This document shows positions 22,548 to 31,195 of a stretch of DNA of 64,000 nt, piece after piece. The notes under the pieces were generated by a model. It saw only the letters and a list, made by a program, of their open reading frames with translations, did no database searches and had not been told where the DNA came from. Both the position numbers and the translations under genes were made by a program. The stretch is from the NCBI RefSeq assembly GCF_001531445.1, contig NZ_LQYA01000003.1, forward strand, positions 1-64,000, given 5' to 3'. The first letter of the stretch is position 1, and the number at the start of each line of letters is the position of its first letter. This DNA comes from Sporosarcina koreensis. Lineage in GTDB: Bacteria > Bacillota > Bacilli > Bacillales_A > Planococcaceae.

Positions 22548-23744
22548 ATGCGATTTGAAATCAAATCAGTGAAGCATAAGCATGACCTGATATCATTCAC
22601 TTGGAATGATGTCGGCGGATTCTACAATGTATACAAGGACGGCAAGCATTTGTATGAAGGGTCCGTTGCCGAATTCCAAGACGGTGAATTCAAGCACGGC
22701 AAGCTATACCACTATACGATTGAACGGGTTGAAAACAATCAAGTTGTCGATGTAATCGCGATGCAGACATCGGCCTTTGCCGAACAGAAAAATGTCGAAA
22801 ACCCGTTACAAATGCTTGTCATGACGACGATTGTCGCTAGAACGCAAATCGCGCTGTCATGGGAAAGAATAAAAGACGTTGAAGAATATGAAATATACCG
22901 GAACGGGGACTACATCGCAACGACCGATATGAATAAATTCATCGACCGGGACATTGATGTGAACCAATCGTACGTTTATATGATCCGTTCAAGACGTCCG
23001 TTGAATAAATCAGAAGAGCGTTTGACGTCGGTCAAGTCGGCGATTTCCAACCTTTTCGGCATATTGAATCCTGCCACGACAAGGAAGGAATCGGCTGTTG
23101 AAACGTTTACGTCGGTCAAATCGATCGGGAAGCTGAGTGAAATGCTGAAGCCGACAAATGAACGTGTGCAGGAAGTTGCAAACGTCGACCAGTGGAAATT
23201 CCGCTACACGACGTTCCTTGCAGATGAGTGGGTTCGAAATCCGAATCTGCTTTCGTTGAATCATTTCTTCGAAGGTGACCGGCGGGGATTCGATCCGAAC
23301 GGGGAAGGCTTTCGGACGCGTGTCGACATTGAGCTCGCCTATGGTGAGAAGGGGGATCCAATGACGTTCACAAAAACAGTAGGGACGACCATTGCATATG
23401 ATCATCTGAAGCGCTACAGGGAATCGGCAAGGGCGTCCGCCGACGGTATTACGTTGAAAAGGACAGACCACCAAAAAGGGGAAAGCGGCTTTTTGTTGGA
23501 ACATGCTGTCGGCAATCCGTTGACAACAGCGCCGAAAATCGACTATGAAGTGAATGCGGTCTTCAGAAGGAATGGCACATTCGATATGTCAGGCTATTTC
23601 GATCCGGCGCCCCATCACGAAATTTATTTGATGAAAGGAAGAGGAGAGGCATGGCAGCCTATCTTGCAAGTCGAAAGCAGGGGGCTCGGCTTCATGTCTG
23701 AAGCAATCGCCTACCATTATTGGCGTTGCTCGAACTTTGAATGA
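22548..23744 (+). CDS. DUF3238 protein with fibronectin-type-III-like N-terminus
   Basis: The 398-residue protein starts at ATG 22548 after AGGAGGTGG. The first 165 residues contain two beta-sandwich-like units (FTWNDVGGFYNVYKDGKHLYEGS and LSWERIKDVEEYEIYRNGDYIAT, both fibronectin-III-like). The C-terminal 190 residues (WKFRYTTFLADEWVRNPN...FEGDRRGFDPNGEGFRTRVDIELAY) match DUF3238 as I recall it. There is no signal peptide. Function is unknown. Fibronectin-III units suggest carbohydrate or protein contact, but the absence of a secretion signal argues for an intracellular or spore-associated role. Confidence 0.72.
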   Translation: MRFEIKSVKHKHDLISFTWNDVGGFYNVYKDGKHLYEGSVAEFQDGEFKHGKLYHYTIERVENNQVVDVIAMQTSAFAEQKNVENPLQMLVMTTIVARTQIALSWERIKDVEEYEIYRNGDYIATTDMNKFIDRDIDVNQSYVYMIRSRRPLNKSEERLTSVKSAISNLFGILNPATTRKESAVETFTSVKSIGKLSEMLKPTNERVQEVANVDQWKFRYTTFLADEWVRNPNLLSLNHFFEGDRRGFDPNGEGFRTRVDIELAYGEKGDPMTFTKTVGTTIAYDHLKRYRESARASADGITLKRTDHQKGESGFLLEHAVGNPLTTAPKIDYEVNAVFRRNGTFDMSGYFDPAPHHEIYLMKGRGEAWQPILQVESRGLGFMSEAIAYHYWRCSNFE

Positions 23745-23843
23745 ATCATCCCTTTTGACATCAGAGTTGGCTTCTGTTATTATTGTCTCGAATTCAAGAT
23801 ATAATCCGTTCGTTTTACTATAAGAAACTAAGGGGGAGCAACT

Positions 23844-24449
23844 ATGAGACATATTTTTAAACAAGGAACCAATAAATCGAAACCGACGCTTCTTTTATTG
23901 CATGGAACCGGGGGGACGGAGCAGGATCTATTGCCGCTTGCGGAATTGATCGACCCGGAAGCTTCCGTATTGAGTGTGCGTGGAAATGTGCTGGAAAACG
24001 GGATGCCCCGATTTTTCCGTCGTTTAGCGGAAGGTGTTTTCGATGAGGAGGACCTAATTTTCCGGACGAAGGAATTGCATACATTTTTGGATGAGGCAGC
24101 AGAAGAGCATGGATTCGACAGGTCGAATATTGTGGCTGTCGGTTACTCGAACGGCGCGAATATTGCAGCGAGCCTATTGTTCCATTATGCGGATTCGTTG
24201 AAAGGCGCCAGTTTGCATCATCCTATGGTGCCGAGGCGAGGAATCGAGCTTCCTGATTTGGCGGGAGTTTCGGTGTTCATTGCCGCAGGGAAGAACGATC
24301 CACTCTGTACGGCGCAGGAGTCGTCGGACTTACAGGCATTGTTGACGGATGCAGGTGCTTCGACGGAAGTTCATTGGGAAATGAACGGACACTCGTTGAC
24401 GCGGACAGAAGTGGATGCAGCTGCGGAATGGTATCGCAAGAAATTTTAA
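23844..24449 (+). CDS. Alpha/beta hydrolase, carboxylesterase/MhqD-like
   Basis: The 201-residue protein carries LLLLHGTGGTEQDLLPLAE at the oxyanion loop, nucleophile Ser in AVGYSNGANIAAS, Asp in IAAGKNDPLCTAQE and His in MNGHSLTRTE. This is the phospholipase/carboxylesterase fold and most resembles MhqD/YodD-type hydrolases tied to quinone and aldehyde stress. AAGGGGGAG precedes ATG 23844. No ring-cleavage dioxygenase or MarR-type regulator lies nearby, so the stress link is only by family. Confidence 0.85.
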   Translation: MRHIFKQGTNKSKPTLLLLHGTGGTEQDLLPLAELIDPEASVLSVRGNVLENGMPRFFRRLAEGVFDEEDLIFRTKELHTFLDEAAEEHGFDRSNIVAVGYSNGANIAASLLFHYADSLKGASLHHPMVPRRGIELPDLAGVSVFIAAGKNDPLCTAQESSDLQALLTDAGASTEVHWEMNGHSLTRTEVDAAAEWYRKKF

Positions 24450-24451
24450 TG

Positions 24452-24486
24452 TAAAAAGCCGATCCTTCGTAGTACGGCTTTTCAAT
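24452..24486 (+). terminator. Terminator
   Basis: AAAAAGCCG pairs with CGGCTTTT, just after the esterase stop. Confidence 0.7.
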
Positions 24487-24625
24487 TTATGCGCGATTGG
24501 ATCATTTTATGCGCATTTATAAGCGTTTATGGACTTTTACGGAGTTTTATGCGCTTCTAGAAAGGTTTATGGACTTTTAGAGGACTTTATGCGTTTTTAG
24601 ATCGATTTATGCGTGATTGAGATGA
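24484..24625. repeat. Intergenic 20-bp period array (TTTATG type)
   Basis: TTTATG starts at 24487, 24507, 24527, 24547, 24567, 24587 and 24607, exactly 20 bp apart. The three bases after it are GCG-type or GAC-type (TTTATGCGC, TTTATGGAC), followed by CTTTTA-like bases and a variable rest. The array sits between two convergent terminators. Confidence 0.92.
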
Positions 24626-24629
24626 AAAA

Positions 24630-24664
24630 TGAAGCCGCTCCAACAAATTGGGACGGCTTATATT
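24630..24664 (-). terminator. Terminator of the reverse-strand membrane gene
   Basis: AAGCCG pairs with CGGCTT with inner CC/GG pairs around CAACAAATTG, just past the stop at 24669. Confidence 0.6.
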
Positions 24665-24668
24665 GCGT

Positions 24669-25211
24669 TTATCTTGTTTTTTGTGGGCGCTGCCAGATGA
24701 AATAGGAAACAGAGATGGCGAAATCGATGCCAAGGATGAGTGCCCATACTTTCAACATGCCGGATAAGGCTTCGGTTTTGGATGGGTCATCGATCAGGTA
24801 GATCATCACAAAAAGGAAGGTGCCGCCGATGATGAATGCAAGCACATGCTGCAACGAACCTTTCATTGAGTGTTTGGCATAGGCGTGGCCATATTTGCGG
24901 GCCGGCTTCGTTCCTTGTTTTTTGACATAATACAAAAATCGTTCATCCGCCCAGCGAATCATGCTTTTTCCGAATGCGACGGAAACGCCGAGATAGATGG
25001 CGGCGAGCGCATGGACTTGCGTGGCGGTAGCACCGTTGTAGAGGTCATTCGCTGTCACAATTAGCAATAACAGATCAATGACTGGGGTTAAAGCTAGAAA
25101 AAATAGACCGAGACGCTTTTTGTTGAAAATATATCTTGTGACAAGTCCTGCTGCGATGACGACCCAAAATCCGATTTCGCAAGCAATGATGATCCAAGCA
25201 ATGAAGTTCAT
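24669..25211 (-). CDS. Multi-pass membrane protein, unknown
   Basis: Starting at ATG 25211 behind AAAGAGGTG, the 180-residue product has hydrophobic segments at about residues 2-22, 34-52, 64-80, 116-136 and 150-170, with a basic loop KKQGTKPARKYGHAYAKHS between the third and fourth. A longer frame reaching 25376 runs through a terminator and lacks a ribosome site. No motif assigns a function. Proteins of this kind are labelled integral membrane protein in Bacillaceae. Confidence 0.7.
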   Translation of the reverse strand: MNFIAWIIIACEIGFWVVIAAGLVTRYIFNKKRLGLFFLALTPVIDLLLLIVTANDLYNGATATQVHALAAIYLGVSVAFGKSMIRWADERFLYYVKKQGTKPARKYGHAYAKHSMKGSLQHVLAFIIGGTFLFVMIYLIDDPSKTEALSGMLKVWALILGIDFAISVSYFIWQRPQKTR

Positions 25212-25287
25212 AAAAACACCTCTTTTTTGTACGGCTGTATTGTTCAATTGTATCGTACCATAGAATGGAAGATTCACAGTTTGTACA

Positions 25288-25338
25288 AATAAAAAAGGTC
25301 TGCCAATTGGCTGCGAACCGGTTGACAGACCTTTTTTC
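25288..25338. terminator. Bidirectional terminator
   Basis: AAAAAAGGTCTG-CAA pairs with TTG-CAGACCTTTTTT. It ends the kinase operon on the reverse strand. Confidence 0.8.
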
Positions 25339-25395
25339 GTTTCATCAAGGGCACAATTAATCGCACAAGGACTCAATTATCTCTCGTGCGCAGCC

Positions 25396-26802
25396 TCATT
25401 CATTCGGCAACTCAATCCGGAATTTCGTTCCTTCGCCTTTCACACTTTCAACAGCAATCGTTCCGCCGTGCAAGGTGACCAGCTGTTTTACAATCGATAA
25501 CCCGAGTCCGAATTCGCCGTATGGATTCGTTGTCCGTGAATCAATCGCCTTGTAGAAGCGGCTCCAAATCTTCTCGATCTCTTCGGGGTCCATCCCGATG
25601 CCGGTATCTTCGATTTCGATGACTGTACCATCTTCCTGCGCGTATCCCCGGAGCCAGATCGTTCCGTTCTCTGTGAATTGGATGCTGTTTTTTGCGATGT
25701 TAATGAGCACTTGGGTGAGTCGATCGTAATCGGCGAACACCGACACTTCCTGCGAAACTTCCACCGTGATTTGATCGCCGCGTTCCGCTGCTGCCTCTTC
25801 CAGTTGTTCCTGAATGATTTCAAGCAGTTCCCCAAGTTGGATTTCCTGCTTCAACAGCGTCACTTGGTTGGAACGGATTTTTTCATAATCGAGATTTTCA
25901 TTCACAAGCCGGATGAGTCGCATTGTTTCGCTGCTTGCGAGTTGCAAGCCCCGCTCCTTTTCCGATTCTGAAATCATGTCATTGTGCAATCCTTCAATGA
26001 TGCCGCGGATTGTCGTAAGGGGCGTACGGAGTTCGTGCGAAACATCTGCCATGAATTGCCGACGGCGGTTTTCAAGGTTTTCAATCTCTTCTGCTGACGT
26101 TTTAAGCTTCTCAACCATCCTGTTGAAATCTCCTGCAAGTTCTCCGATTTCATCGACACCCGCAGTCGGAATTCGCACGGAATAATCGCCTTGCGACACA
26201 TTCGCAGTTGCCGATTGCAGTCGCTTGATGCGTCTGCCGTTAATAGTTGATAGAAGTCCACTCATTACCAACGCAATTGCTAAGGCAATGAATGTAGTGT
26301 AAATCAAATAGCTGTTCATTTGGGATATGACTTCCCGGGAGCCTTTGATCGGGGAGGTTAATAAAACACCGCCGACAAACTGGTTCCTGTGGAAATAAGG
26401 GAGGAGCACAAAAGTGACCGCCTGTTCGAATCGTTTGAATTCCTGTTTCACGGTGATCGTTTTCCCGCCTTGCAATGCCCGCCACTCTTCTTCATTGAGT
26501 TCAATCAAAGGCGTCTTCAGCTCGGTCGAATAAATGATGGCCGATTTTTCATTGAATAGGCTATATTGAATATCCCTTTCTTCCAATACATGTCCGTACG
26601 ATTTTAAAATGTCCCGCGAGCTGCCTTGGACTTGTTCGATATCACGCAAAATCGATTGTCCATAGGAAGCGAGCTCCTCGGTTTTATTGTCATAGACGAA
26701 TTGCTCGACGAAGTGGGAAAATAGCAGACTGAGAATTAAAAAAGCGATGATGATGATACTGAAATGACTTGCCAATTGCTGATAGAAATATTTGATTTTC
26801 AT
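25396..26802 (-). CDS. Sensor histidine kinase
   Basis: The 468-residue kinase has an N-terminal helix (residues 12-33, HFSIIIIAFLILSLLF), an extracellular loop of about 125 residues and a second helix near 165-185 (YTTFIALAIALVMSGLL). Then come HAMP (186-238), HisKA with the phosphorylated His in ADVSHELRTPLTTIRG, and HATPase_c with N box IAKNSIQFTENG, G1 DTGIGM and GLGLSIVKQL. It overlaps the response regulator by four bases. The N-terminus resembles B. subtilis YclK as I recall it, but the signal is unknown. Confidence 0.93.
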   Translation of the reverse strand: MKIKYFYQQLASHFSIIIIAFLILSLLFSHFVEQFVYDNKTEELASYGQSILRDIEQVQGSSRDILKSYGHVLEERDIQYSLFNEKSAIIYSTELKTPLIELNEEEWRALQGGKTITVKQEFKRFEQAVTFVLLPYFHRNQFVGGVLLTSPIKGSREVISQMNSYLIYTTFIALAIALVMSGLLSTINGRRIKRLQSATANVSQGDYSVRIPTAGVDEIGELAGDFNRMVEKLKTSAEEIENLENRRRQFMADVSHELRTPLTTIRGIIEGLHNDMISESEKERGLQLASSETMRLIRLVNENLDYEKIRSNQVTLLKQEIQLGELLEIIQEQLEEAAAERGDQITVEVSQEVSVFADYDRLTQVLINIAKNSIQFTENGTIWLRGYAQEDGTVIEIEDTGIGMDPEEIEKIWSRFYKAIDSRTTNPYGEFGLGLSIVKQLVTLHGGTIAVESVKGEGTKFRIELPNE

Positions 26803-27500
26803 GCCGGATCACCGGTCGTTTCGTCAAATCGATAGCCGACTCCCCATACTGTATGGAAAAACGGCTGATCGACCTTCGACACTTTCGAGCGCAGCCGTTT
26901 GATATGCACATCGACTGTCCGGTCATCGCCGTAGAAGTCGTAGCCCCACACGCGGTCAAGCAGTTGCTCGCGCGAAAACACCTGCTTTGGATGTTGAATG
27001 AAAAAATGGAGCAGATCGAATTCCTTCGGTGTCAAATTTGGCACAGGTTTGCCGTCCAATAGCACTTCACGTGTCGACGTATTGATGATGAAATGTTTTG
27101 TTTTCAATGTGTCCGCGTCAACACTGTCTTCCTTCGCGATCAAATACCGGCGTGTGACCGCTTTAATGCGCGCCATGAGCGCAAGCGGACTGAATGGCTT
27201 GGTGACATAATCATCCGCACCCATCTCAAGTCCAAGTACCTGATCGGATTCACTATCCTTCGCGGTCAGCATGATGATCGGAACAGCCGTCTTTGCCTGG
27301 CGCAGTTTCCGGCAGATTGTCACCCCATCCATCCCTGGCAGCATCCAGTCGATGATCAGACAATCCCAACTTCCCGACATGGCCCTTTCATAGCCTTGCA
27401 GCCCGTCACCCACAAATTCTCCGTGAATCCCTTCCTTCTCAAAAAAAAGTTCGATCATGGCAGAGACGCTTGCATTGTCTTCGATGACGAGAATATTCAT
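26799..27500 (-). CDS. OmpR-family response regulator
   Basis: The 233-residue regulator has a receiver domain (NILVIEDNASVSAMIE; phosphorylated Asp in LIIDWMLPGMDG; switch Thr in IIMLTAKDS; Lys in YVTKPFSP). A winged-helix output domain follows, from about residue 135 (LTPKEFDLLHFFIQHP...DRTVDVHIKRLRSKV...GVGYRF). Partner of the downstream kinase and translated ahead of it. A terminator separates it from the oligopeptide-binding gene, so it is probably a separate unit. Confidence 0.93.
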   Translation of the reverse strand: MNILVIEDNASVSAMIELFFEKEGIHGEFVGDGLQGYERAMSGSWDCLIIDWMLPGMDGVTICRKLRQAKTAVPIIMLTAKDSESDQVLGLEMGADDYVTKPFSPLALMARIKAVTRRYLIAKEDSVDADTLKTKHFIINTSTREVLLDGKPVPNLTPKEFDLLHFFIQHPKQVFSREQLLDRVWGYDFYGDDRTVDVHIKRLRSKVSKVDQPFFHTVWGVGYRFDETTGDPA

Positions 27501-27555
27501 AGTCTGTCCTCCTACATAAAGGTTTCTCTTCTTTGATTATAACGGAATGAATAAG

Positions 27556-27584
27556 AAAAACCCGCTTAGCGATGTAAGCGGGCG
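27556..27584 (-). terminator. Terminator of the peptide-binding protein operon
   Basis: CCCGCTTA pairs with TAAGCGGG around GCGATG. A run of A on the + strand gives the reverse-strand T run, just past the stop at 27591. Confidence 0.9.
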
Positions 27585-27590
27585 GAGAAA

Positions 27591-29234
27591 TCAATCAACT
27601 ACTTTAATCGTCTTCAATTCAATAGAAGCGCCATACGGGTGAATTACTACACCTTTGACATTAGGCTTTTGTAAATATGCTTTTCCTTCGAAGTATAATG
27701 GACCTAATGTGCCGTCATCAACGAGCATCAATTTTTCAGCGTCTATCAACATTTGAAGACGTTTATCTTCATCTGCTTCGACAAGGGCGTCATCGATCAG
27801 CTGCTTATACTTTTCGTTGTAATAGTTTCCGCGAAGTCCGCGCAGCGGTTCGCCAATCCATAGGCTTAAAATATCCATCGCGTCATTATAGTCCGCACCC
27901 CAGCGGGAAATACCCATTTGGAACTCGTTGGCTCTCATCGCATCAAGGCGGCCGCTGTATGGTTTTGTATCGATCTGCACATCGATACCAAGATTCTTCT
28001 TGAATTCACTTTGCAGGAAGATTGCTGTGTCTTTTGCAATCGTGTCATCCGCAGTCAAAATTTTAAGCGGTGGAAGTTCGCCTACTTCGGCCATTCCTTT
28101 TTCCAAGTATTCTTTCGCCTTGGCAACGTCCATTTTCGCATGGTCTCCGCTTAGCTCTCGGAATGTTTTATTCCCATCCCCCATAACGCCTGCTGCGACT
28201 AATCCATACGCAGGGACGGAGCCGTTATTCAGAACCGTTTTTGTCAATGTCTCCGCGTCATATGCGAGTTGGAACGCTTTACGGATATTGACATTGTCGA
28301 ATGGTTTTTCGAGGAAGTTGAACTGCAAATACCAGGAAATGAATTCCGTTTCCGTTCCGAATTCTTCGCTGTCTTTGTAGGAGTCAACGTCAGAAGATGC
28401 CAAGTAGACACGGTCCAATTCGCCGGCTTCATATAGATTCAAGGCGGTGCTTTGCTCCTTGATGACCTTCATCGTCACTTTGTCGACATCTACATTATCG
28501 AAATCCCAATACTCCTTATTCTTCACTAATGTGACGCCTTGGGCTTGGTTGTATTCGGTCAATACGTACGGCCCGTTATACAAAATCGCATCCGCTGTCA
28601 GTGCGAATTTATCTTCACCGACTTCATTGATGAATTTCTCATTCAATGGGAAGTACGTGACGAAAGCCGTCAAACCAAGGAAAAACGGTGTCGGAGCTTT
28701 AAGGGTGACGACAATCGTTTTATCGTCGGGAGTCTCAATCGCGACTGCATCGGCCTCAGCTTCGCCGTCCACAAATTCCTGTCCGCCTACAATGTAATCG
28801 GCAAGAATATTGGAATATGCGCCCGCTGTGTCTGGATGCATTGCCCGTAACCAGGAGTATTTGAAGTCATTTGATGTTACAGGATCGCCATTGCTCCATT
28901 TGATGCCATCGCGTAGATGGAAGGTGTACGTCAATTTATCATCTGACACATCTACACTCTCTGCCATAGCGGGCTGTGGTTCATTGTTTTCATCCAAACG
29001 GTAAAGCCCCTCCATCACGTTGTTTAACACAGAGAATGAAATACCGTCCGTCGTTAGCACTTGGTTCAAGTCGGGAATATCATTGGCGAGGCTCAAGTTG
29101 ACGACTTTTTCTTTGCCATCCTTCTCACCAGCCTTTTCCCCATCATTATCCTTTGAGTCGCTGAAGCCGCAGCCGCTCAAAAAGACGGCCATGATCAATG
29201 AGAGTACGAGTAAAAAATTGAATTTTGTTTTCAT
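27591..29234 (-). CDS. Oligopeptide ABC transporter substrate-binding lipoprotein (OppA-like)
   Basis: The 547-residue protein has a lipoprotein signal peptide with lipobox LSGC (Cys at about residue 22) and an acidic linker. The SBP_bac_5 domain follows: VVNLSLANDIPDLNQVLTTD, then YTFHLRDGIKWSNGDPVTSNDF, the family signature. Length is normal for OppA/DppA. Last of a three-gene reverse operon with an M19 dipeptidase and a class I amidotransferase-like hydrolase. The permeases and ATPases are in the divergent operon, so the transporter is split between two transcripts. Confidence 0.92.
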   Translation of the reverse strand: MKTKFNFLLVLSLIMAVFLSGCGFSDSKDNDGEKAGEKDGKEKVVNLSLANDIPDLNQVLTTDGISFSVLNNVMEGLYRLDENNEPQPAMAESVDVSDDKLTYTFHLRDGIKWSNGDPVTSNDFKYSWLRAMHPDTAGAYSNILADYIVGGQEFVDGEAEADAVAIETPDDKTIVVTLKAPTPFFLGLTAFVTYFPLNEKFINEVGEDKFALTADAILYNGPYVLTEYNQAQGVTLVKNKEYWDFDNVDVDKVTMKVIKEQSTALNLYEAGELDRVYLASSDVDSYKDSEEFGTETEFISWYLQFNFLEKPFDNVNIRKAFQLAYDAETLTKTVLNNGSVPAYGLVAAGVMGDGNKTFRELSGDHAKMDVAKAKEYLEKGMAEVGELPPLKILTADDTIAKDTAIFLQSEFKKNLGIDVQIDTKPYSGRLDAMRANEFQMGISRWGADYNDAMDILSLWIGEPLRGLRGNYYNEKYKQLIDDALVEADEDKRLQMLIDAEKLMLVDDGTLGPLYFEGKAYLQKPNVKGVVIHPYGASIELKTIKVVD

Positions 29235-29258
29235 TGGAATCCCCCTATTCTTCTTGTT

Positions 29259-30230
29259 TTATGAAAGTACTTCTTCCTCCGGGAGTCGCGAGACCAATTT
29301 GCCGGGATGGTTGTTGAGGAAGTTTCTATATGCAAATCCCTTCACTTCATCCTCGCTATACGTTTTCAACAGCTCGTTGATCAATGCGGGGTGCATGGAG
29401 GCGTCTTCAAGACCGATGATTTTTTCCGAAATGCCGTCAAAATCTGACCCTAAGCCAAGCCGATCGACACCTCCGAGGGAACAGAAATGGTCGATATGCG
29501 TGATGAGGTCCGAAATGGATGCAGGACCTTTTCCAACTACGAAAGGCGGGTTGTAGACGACGTGAATCAGTCCATTTTTTTTGAACAATTGCGTCGCTTG
29601 CTCATCTGTCAAGTTCCGTCTGTGGTCGCAAAGCGTTTTCGAGTTGGAATGGCTCGCGATTGGAAAATGAGCCACATCCATGACATCCCAAAAAGCCTTT
29701 TCGCTTAGATGGGAAACATCTGTTAGAATCTTATTTTCATTGCAGAATCCGACAATTTCTTTTCCGAAAGACGTAAGGCCTGCACCGCGTTCCTCCCCGA
29801 CACCATCCGCCGCCAAATTCGCATTATTCCACGTCAACCCGATCGATAAGACGCCGAGTTCACGTAGGATCGACAGCTTTTGCATGTCATTCCCGATGCA
29901 ATCGACTCCCTCGAGTGTAAGAAATGCACCGATCTGCCCTTCTTGAAGCTGATCAAAATCGTCCCATGTTTTCAGTGCTTTCATATTCGGATTTCTGCCA
30001 ATCACTTCAGTGTAAAAATAATGGATCTGATCGAGTGCCGCTTGGAATTTCTGGTCCGATTTCATGGATGGCGAAATGAAAATAGCGAATGCCTGGATGT
30101 GCACTTCGCCTTGCTTCAGCTTGTTGTACGTGACATCAAGTTCACTGGAATCTGTAAATGAAATTTCCCCTTTTGCCTTATGCATTCTTAACAATACGTC
30201 GCAATGCAAATCAATGATATTCAACTGCAC
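29259..30230 (-). CDS. Membrane dipeptidase (peptidase family M19)
   Basis: The 323-residue protein begins at GTG 30230 with GAGAGG upstream. DLHCDVLLRM gives the first zinc ligands (His-x-Asp). LEGVDCIGND holds the bridging Glu, DVSHLSEKAFWDV and FPIASHSNSKTLCDH the zinc His residues, and LGSDFDGI the final Asp. M19 enzymes cleave dipeptides, often with a D- or dehydro residue at the C-terminal position. The bacterial ones are cytosolic, and none of the hydrophobic tail of mammalian forms is present. It overlaps the upstream gene by 20 bases. Confidence 0.92.
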   Translation of the reverse strand: MQLNIIDLHCDVLLRMHKAKGEISFTDSSELDVTYNKLKQGEVHIQAFAIFISPSMKSDQKFQAALDQIHYFYTEVIGRNPNMKALKTWDDFDQLQEGQIGAFLTLEGVDCIGNDMQKLSILRELGVLSIGLTWNNANLAADGVGEERGAGLTSFGKEIVGFCNENKILTDVSHLSEKAFWDVMDVAHFPIASHSNSKTLCDHRRNLTDEQATQLFKKNGLIHVVYNPPFVVGKGPASISDLITHIDHFCSLGGVDRLGLGSDFDGISEKIIGLEDASMHPALINELLKTYSEDEVKGFAYRNFLNNHPGKLVSRLPEEEVLS

Positions 30231-30936
30231 CCATCCTCTCTAGACAAGCTTTCATATAAGCGCTGAACAAGCGCATGGATACTTGGTCATCTTTTTCCAT
30301 TAAAGCCTCTGGATGCCATTGCACACCTACAACGAAATGATGCTCCGGGCTTTCAACCGATTCTATAATTCCATCACTAGCTTTGCCTGAAACGATGAGC
30401 GGAGAAGGGACATCTTTCAACGCCTGGTGATGAAAGGAATTCACCATGATTTTCTCGGACGCAGTGATGGACGCGAGAAGAGTGCCTTTTTCAATATGGA
30501 CAGCGTGTGATTGGTGTTCTCTTTTCGCTTTTTGATCATGCTGTAATAGCGGGTTGGTGCTTTGTGAATTGATGTCTTGGTAAAGTGTTCCGCCAAAAGC
30601 GACATTCAGAACTTGGTGACCTCTGCAAATGCCGAGAATCGGTTTATCCAGTGTGAGCATATGCCTCACAAGCTCTAGCTCGATTCCATCCCTTTCTGGA
30701 GTGACGTTTCCAAGCTGGGGCAAAGGCTCTTCGTTGAATAGTTGAGGATTCAGATCACCCCCACCTGAAACAATCAAACCATCCACAAGCGTAGTGATTT
30801 GCTGGGCGTCATTTTCCACCCCGGTCGGTATGAGCAAAGGTACGCCACCCGAGGCGATGACAGCCTGGATATACGTATTTTGGAGCGTGTGTACTGTCGA
30901 ATCTATGTTGGAAGTAATGCCGATGATCGGTTTCAA
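30211..30936 (-). CDS. Gamma-glutamyl-GABA hydrolase-like class I glutamine amidotransferase (Peptidase C26)
   Basis: The 241-residue protein has the triad of class I amidotransferases: Cys in ILGICRGHQVLN (about residue 102) and His and Glu in GVQWHPEAL near residue 213. DGLIVSGGGDLNPQLF is typical of the PuuD/peptidase C26 branch. It hydrolyses gamma-glutamyl amide bonds, for example gamma-glutamyl-GABA or folate polyglutamate-like substrates. First gene of the reverse operon; the divergent region to the asparaginase gene is AT-rich. With a dipeptidase and a peptide transporter, imported gamma-glutamyl peptides are a sensible substrate (inference). Confidence 0.9.
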   Translation of the reverse strand: MKPIIGITSNIDSTVHTLQNTYIQAVIASGGVPLLIPTGVENDAQQITTLVDGLIVSGGGDLNPQLFNEEPLPQLGNVTPERDGIELELVRHMLTLDKPILGICRGHQVLNVAFGGTLYQDINSQSTNPLLQHDQKAKREHQSHAVHIEKGTLLASITASEKIMVNSFHHQALKDVPSPLIVSGKASDGIIESVESPEHHFVVGVQWHPEALMEKDDQVSMRLFSAYMKACLERMGAVEYH

Positions 30937-31132
30937 TTTTCAATCCTCCTTTTGTGAATAAAAACTAGTAGAAACACATCTCTACCACCCATCAGAATAG
31001 TCTGACGAATGAGTTGTTATAACCTTATCAAACCTGAAAGAACCTTTCAAGCTGTTTTTAAACTATTTTATATACTTTTTATAGATGGAATAAATTGTTT
31101 AATAGAAAATATAAAGTTATTTAATTATATGG

Positions 31133-31151
31133 TTGAAATAAGTTGTTTCAA
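31133..31151. promoter_or_regulatory. Candidate operator in the divergent peptide-island promoter region
   Basis: TTGAAA and TTTCAA form an inverted repeat over a seven-base spacer, 45 bases before the asparaginase start. The surrounding 150 bases are strongly AT-rich. It is a candidate site for a local regulator; no known consensus is matched. Confidence 0.4.
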
Positions 31152-31195
31152 GCTTTATACTTGTTTGAAAATAAAGAGAATGGGAGTGTTAGTAC

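Noticed and set aside
25212-25376. N-terminal extension of the membrane protein at 24669
   Set aside because: The extension crosses a strong terminator hairpin and has no ribosome site, while ATG 25211 has AAAGAGGTG upstream.
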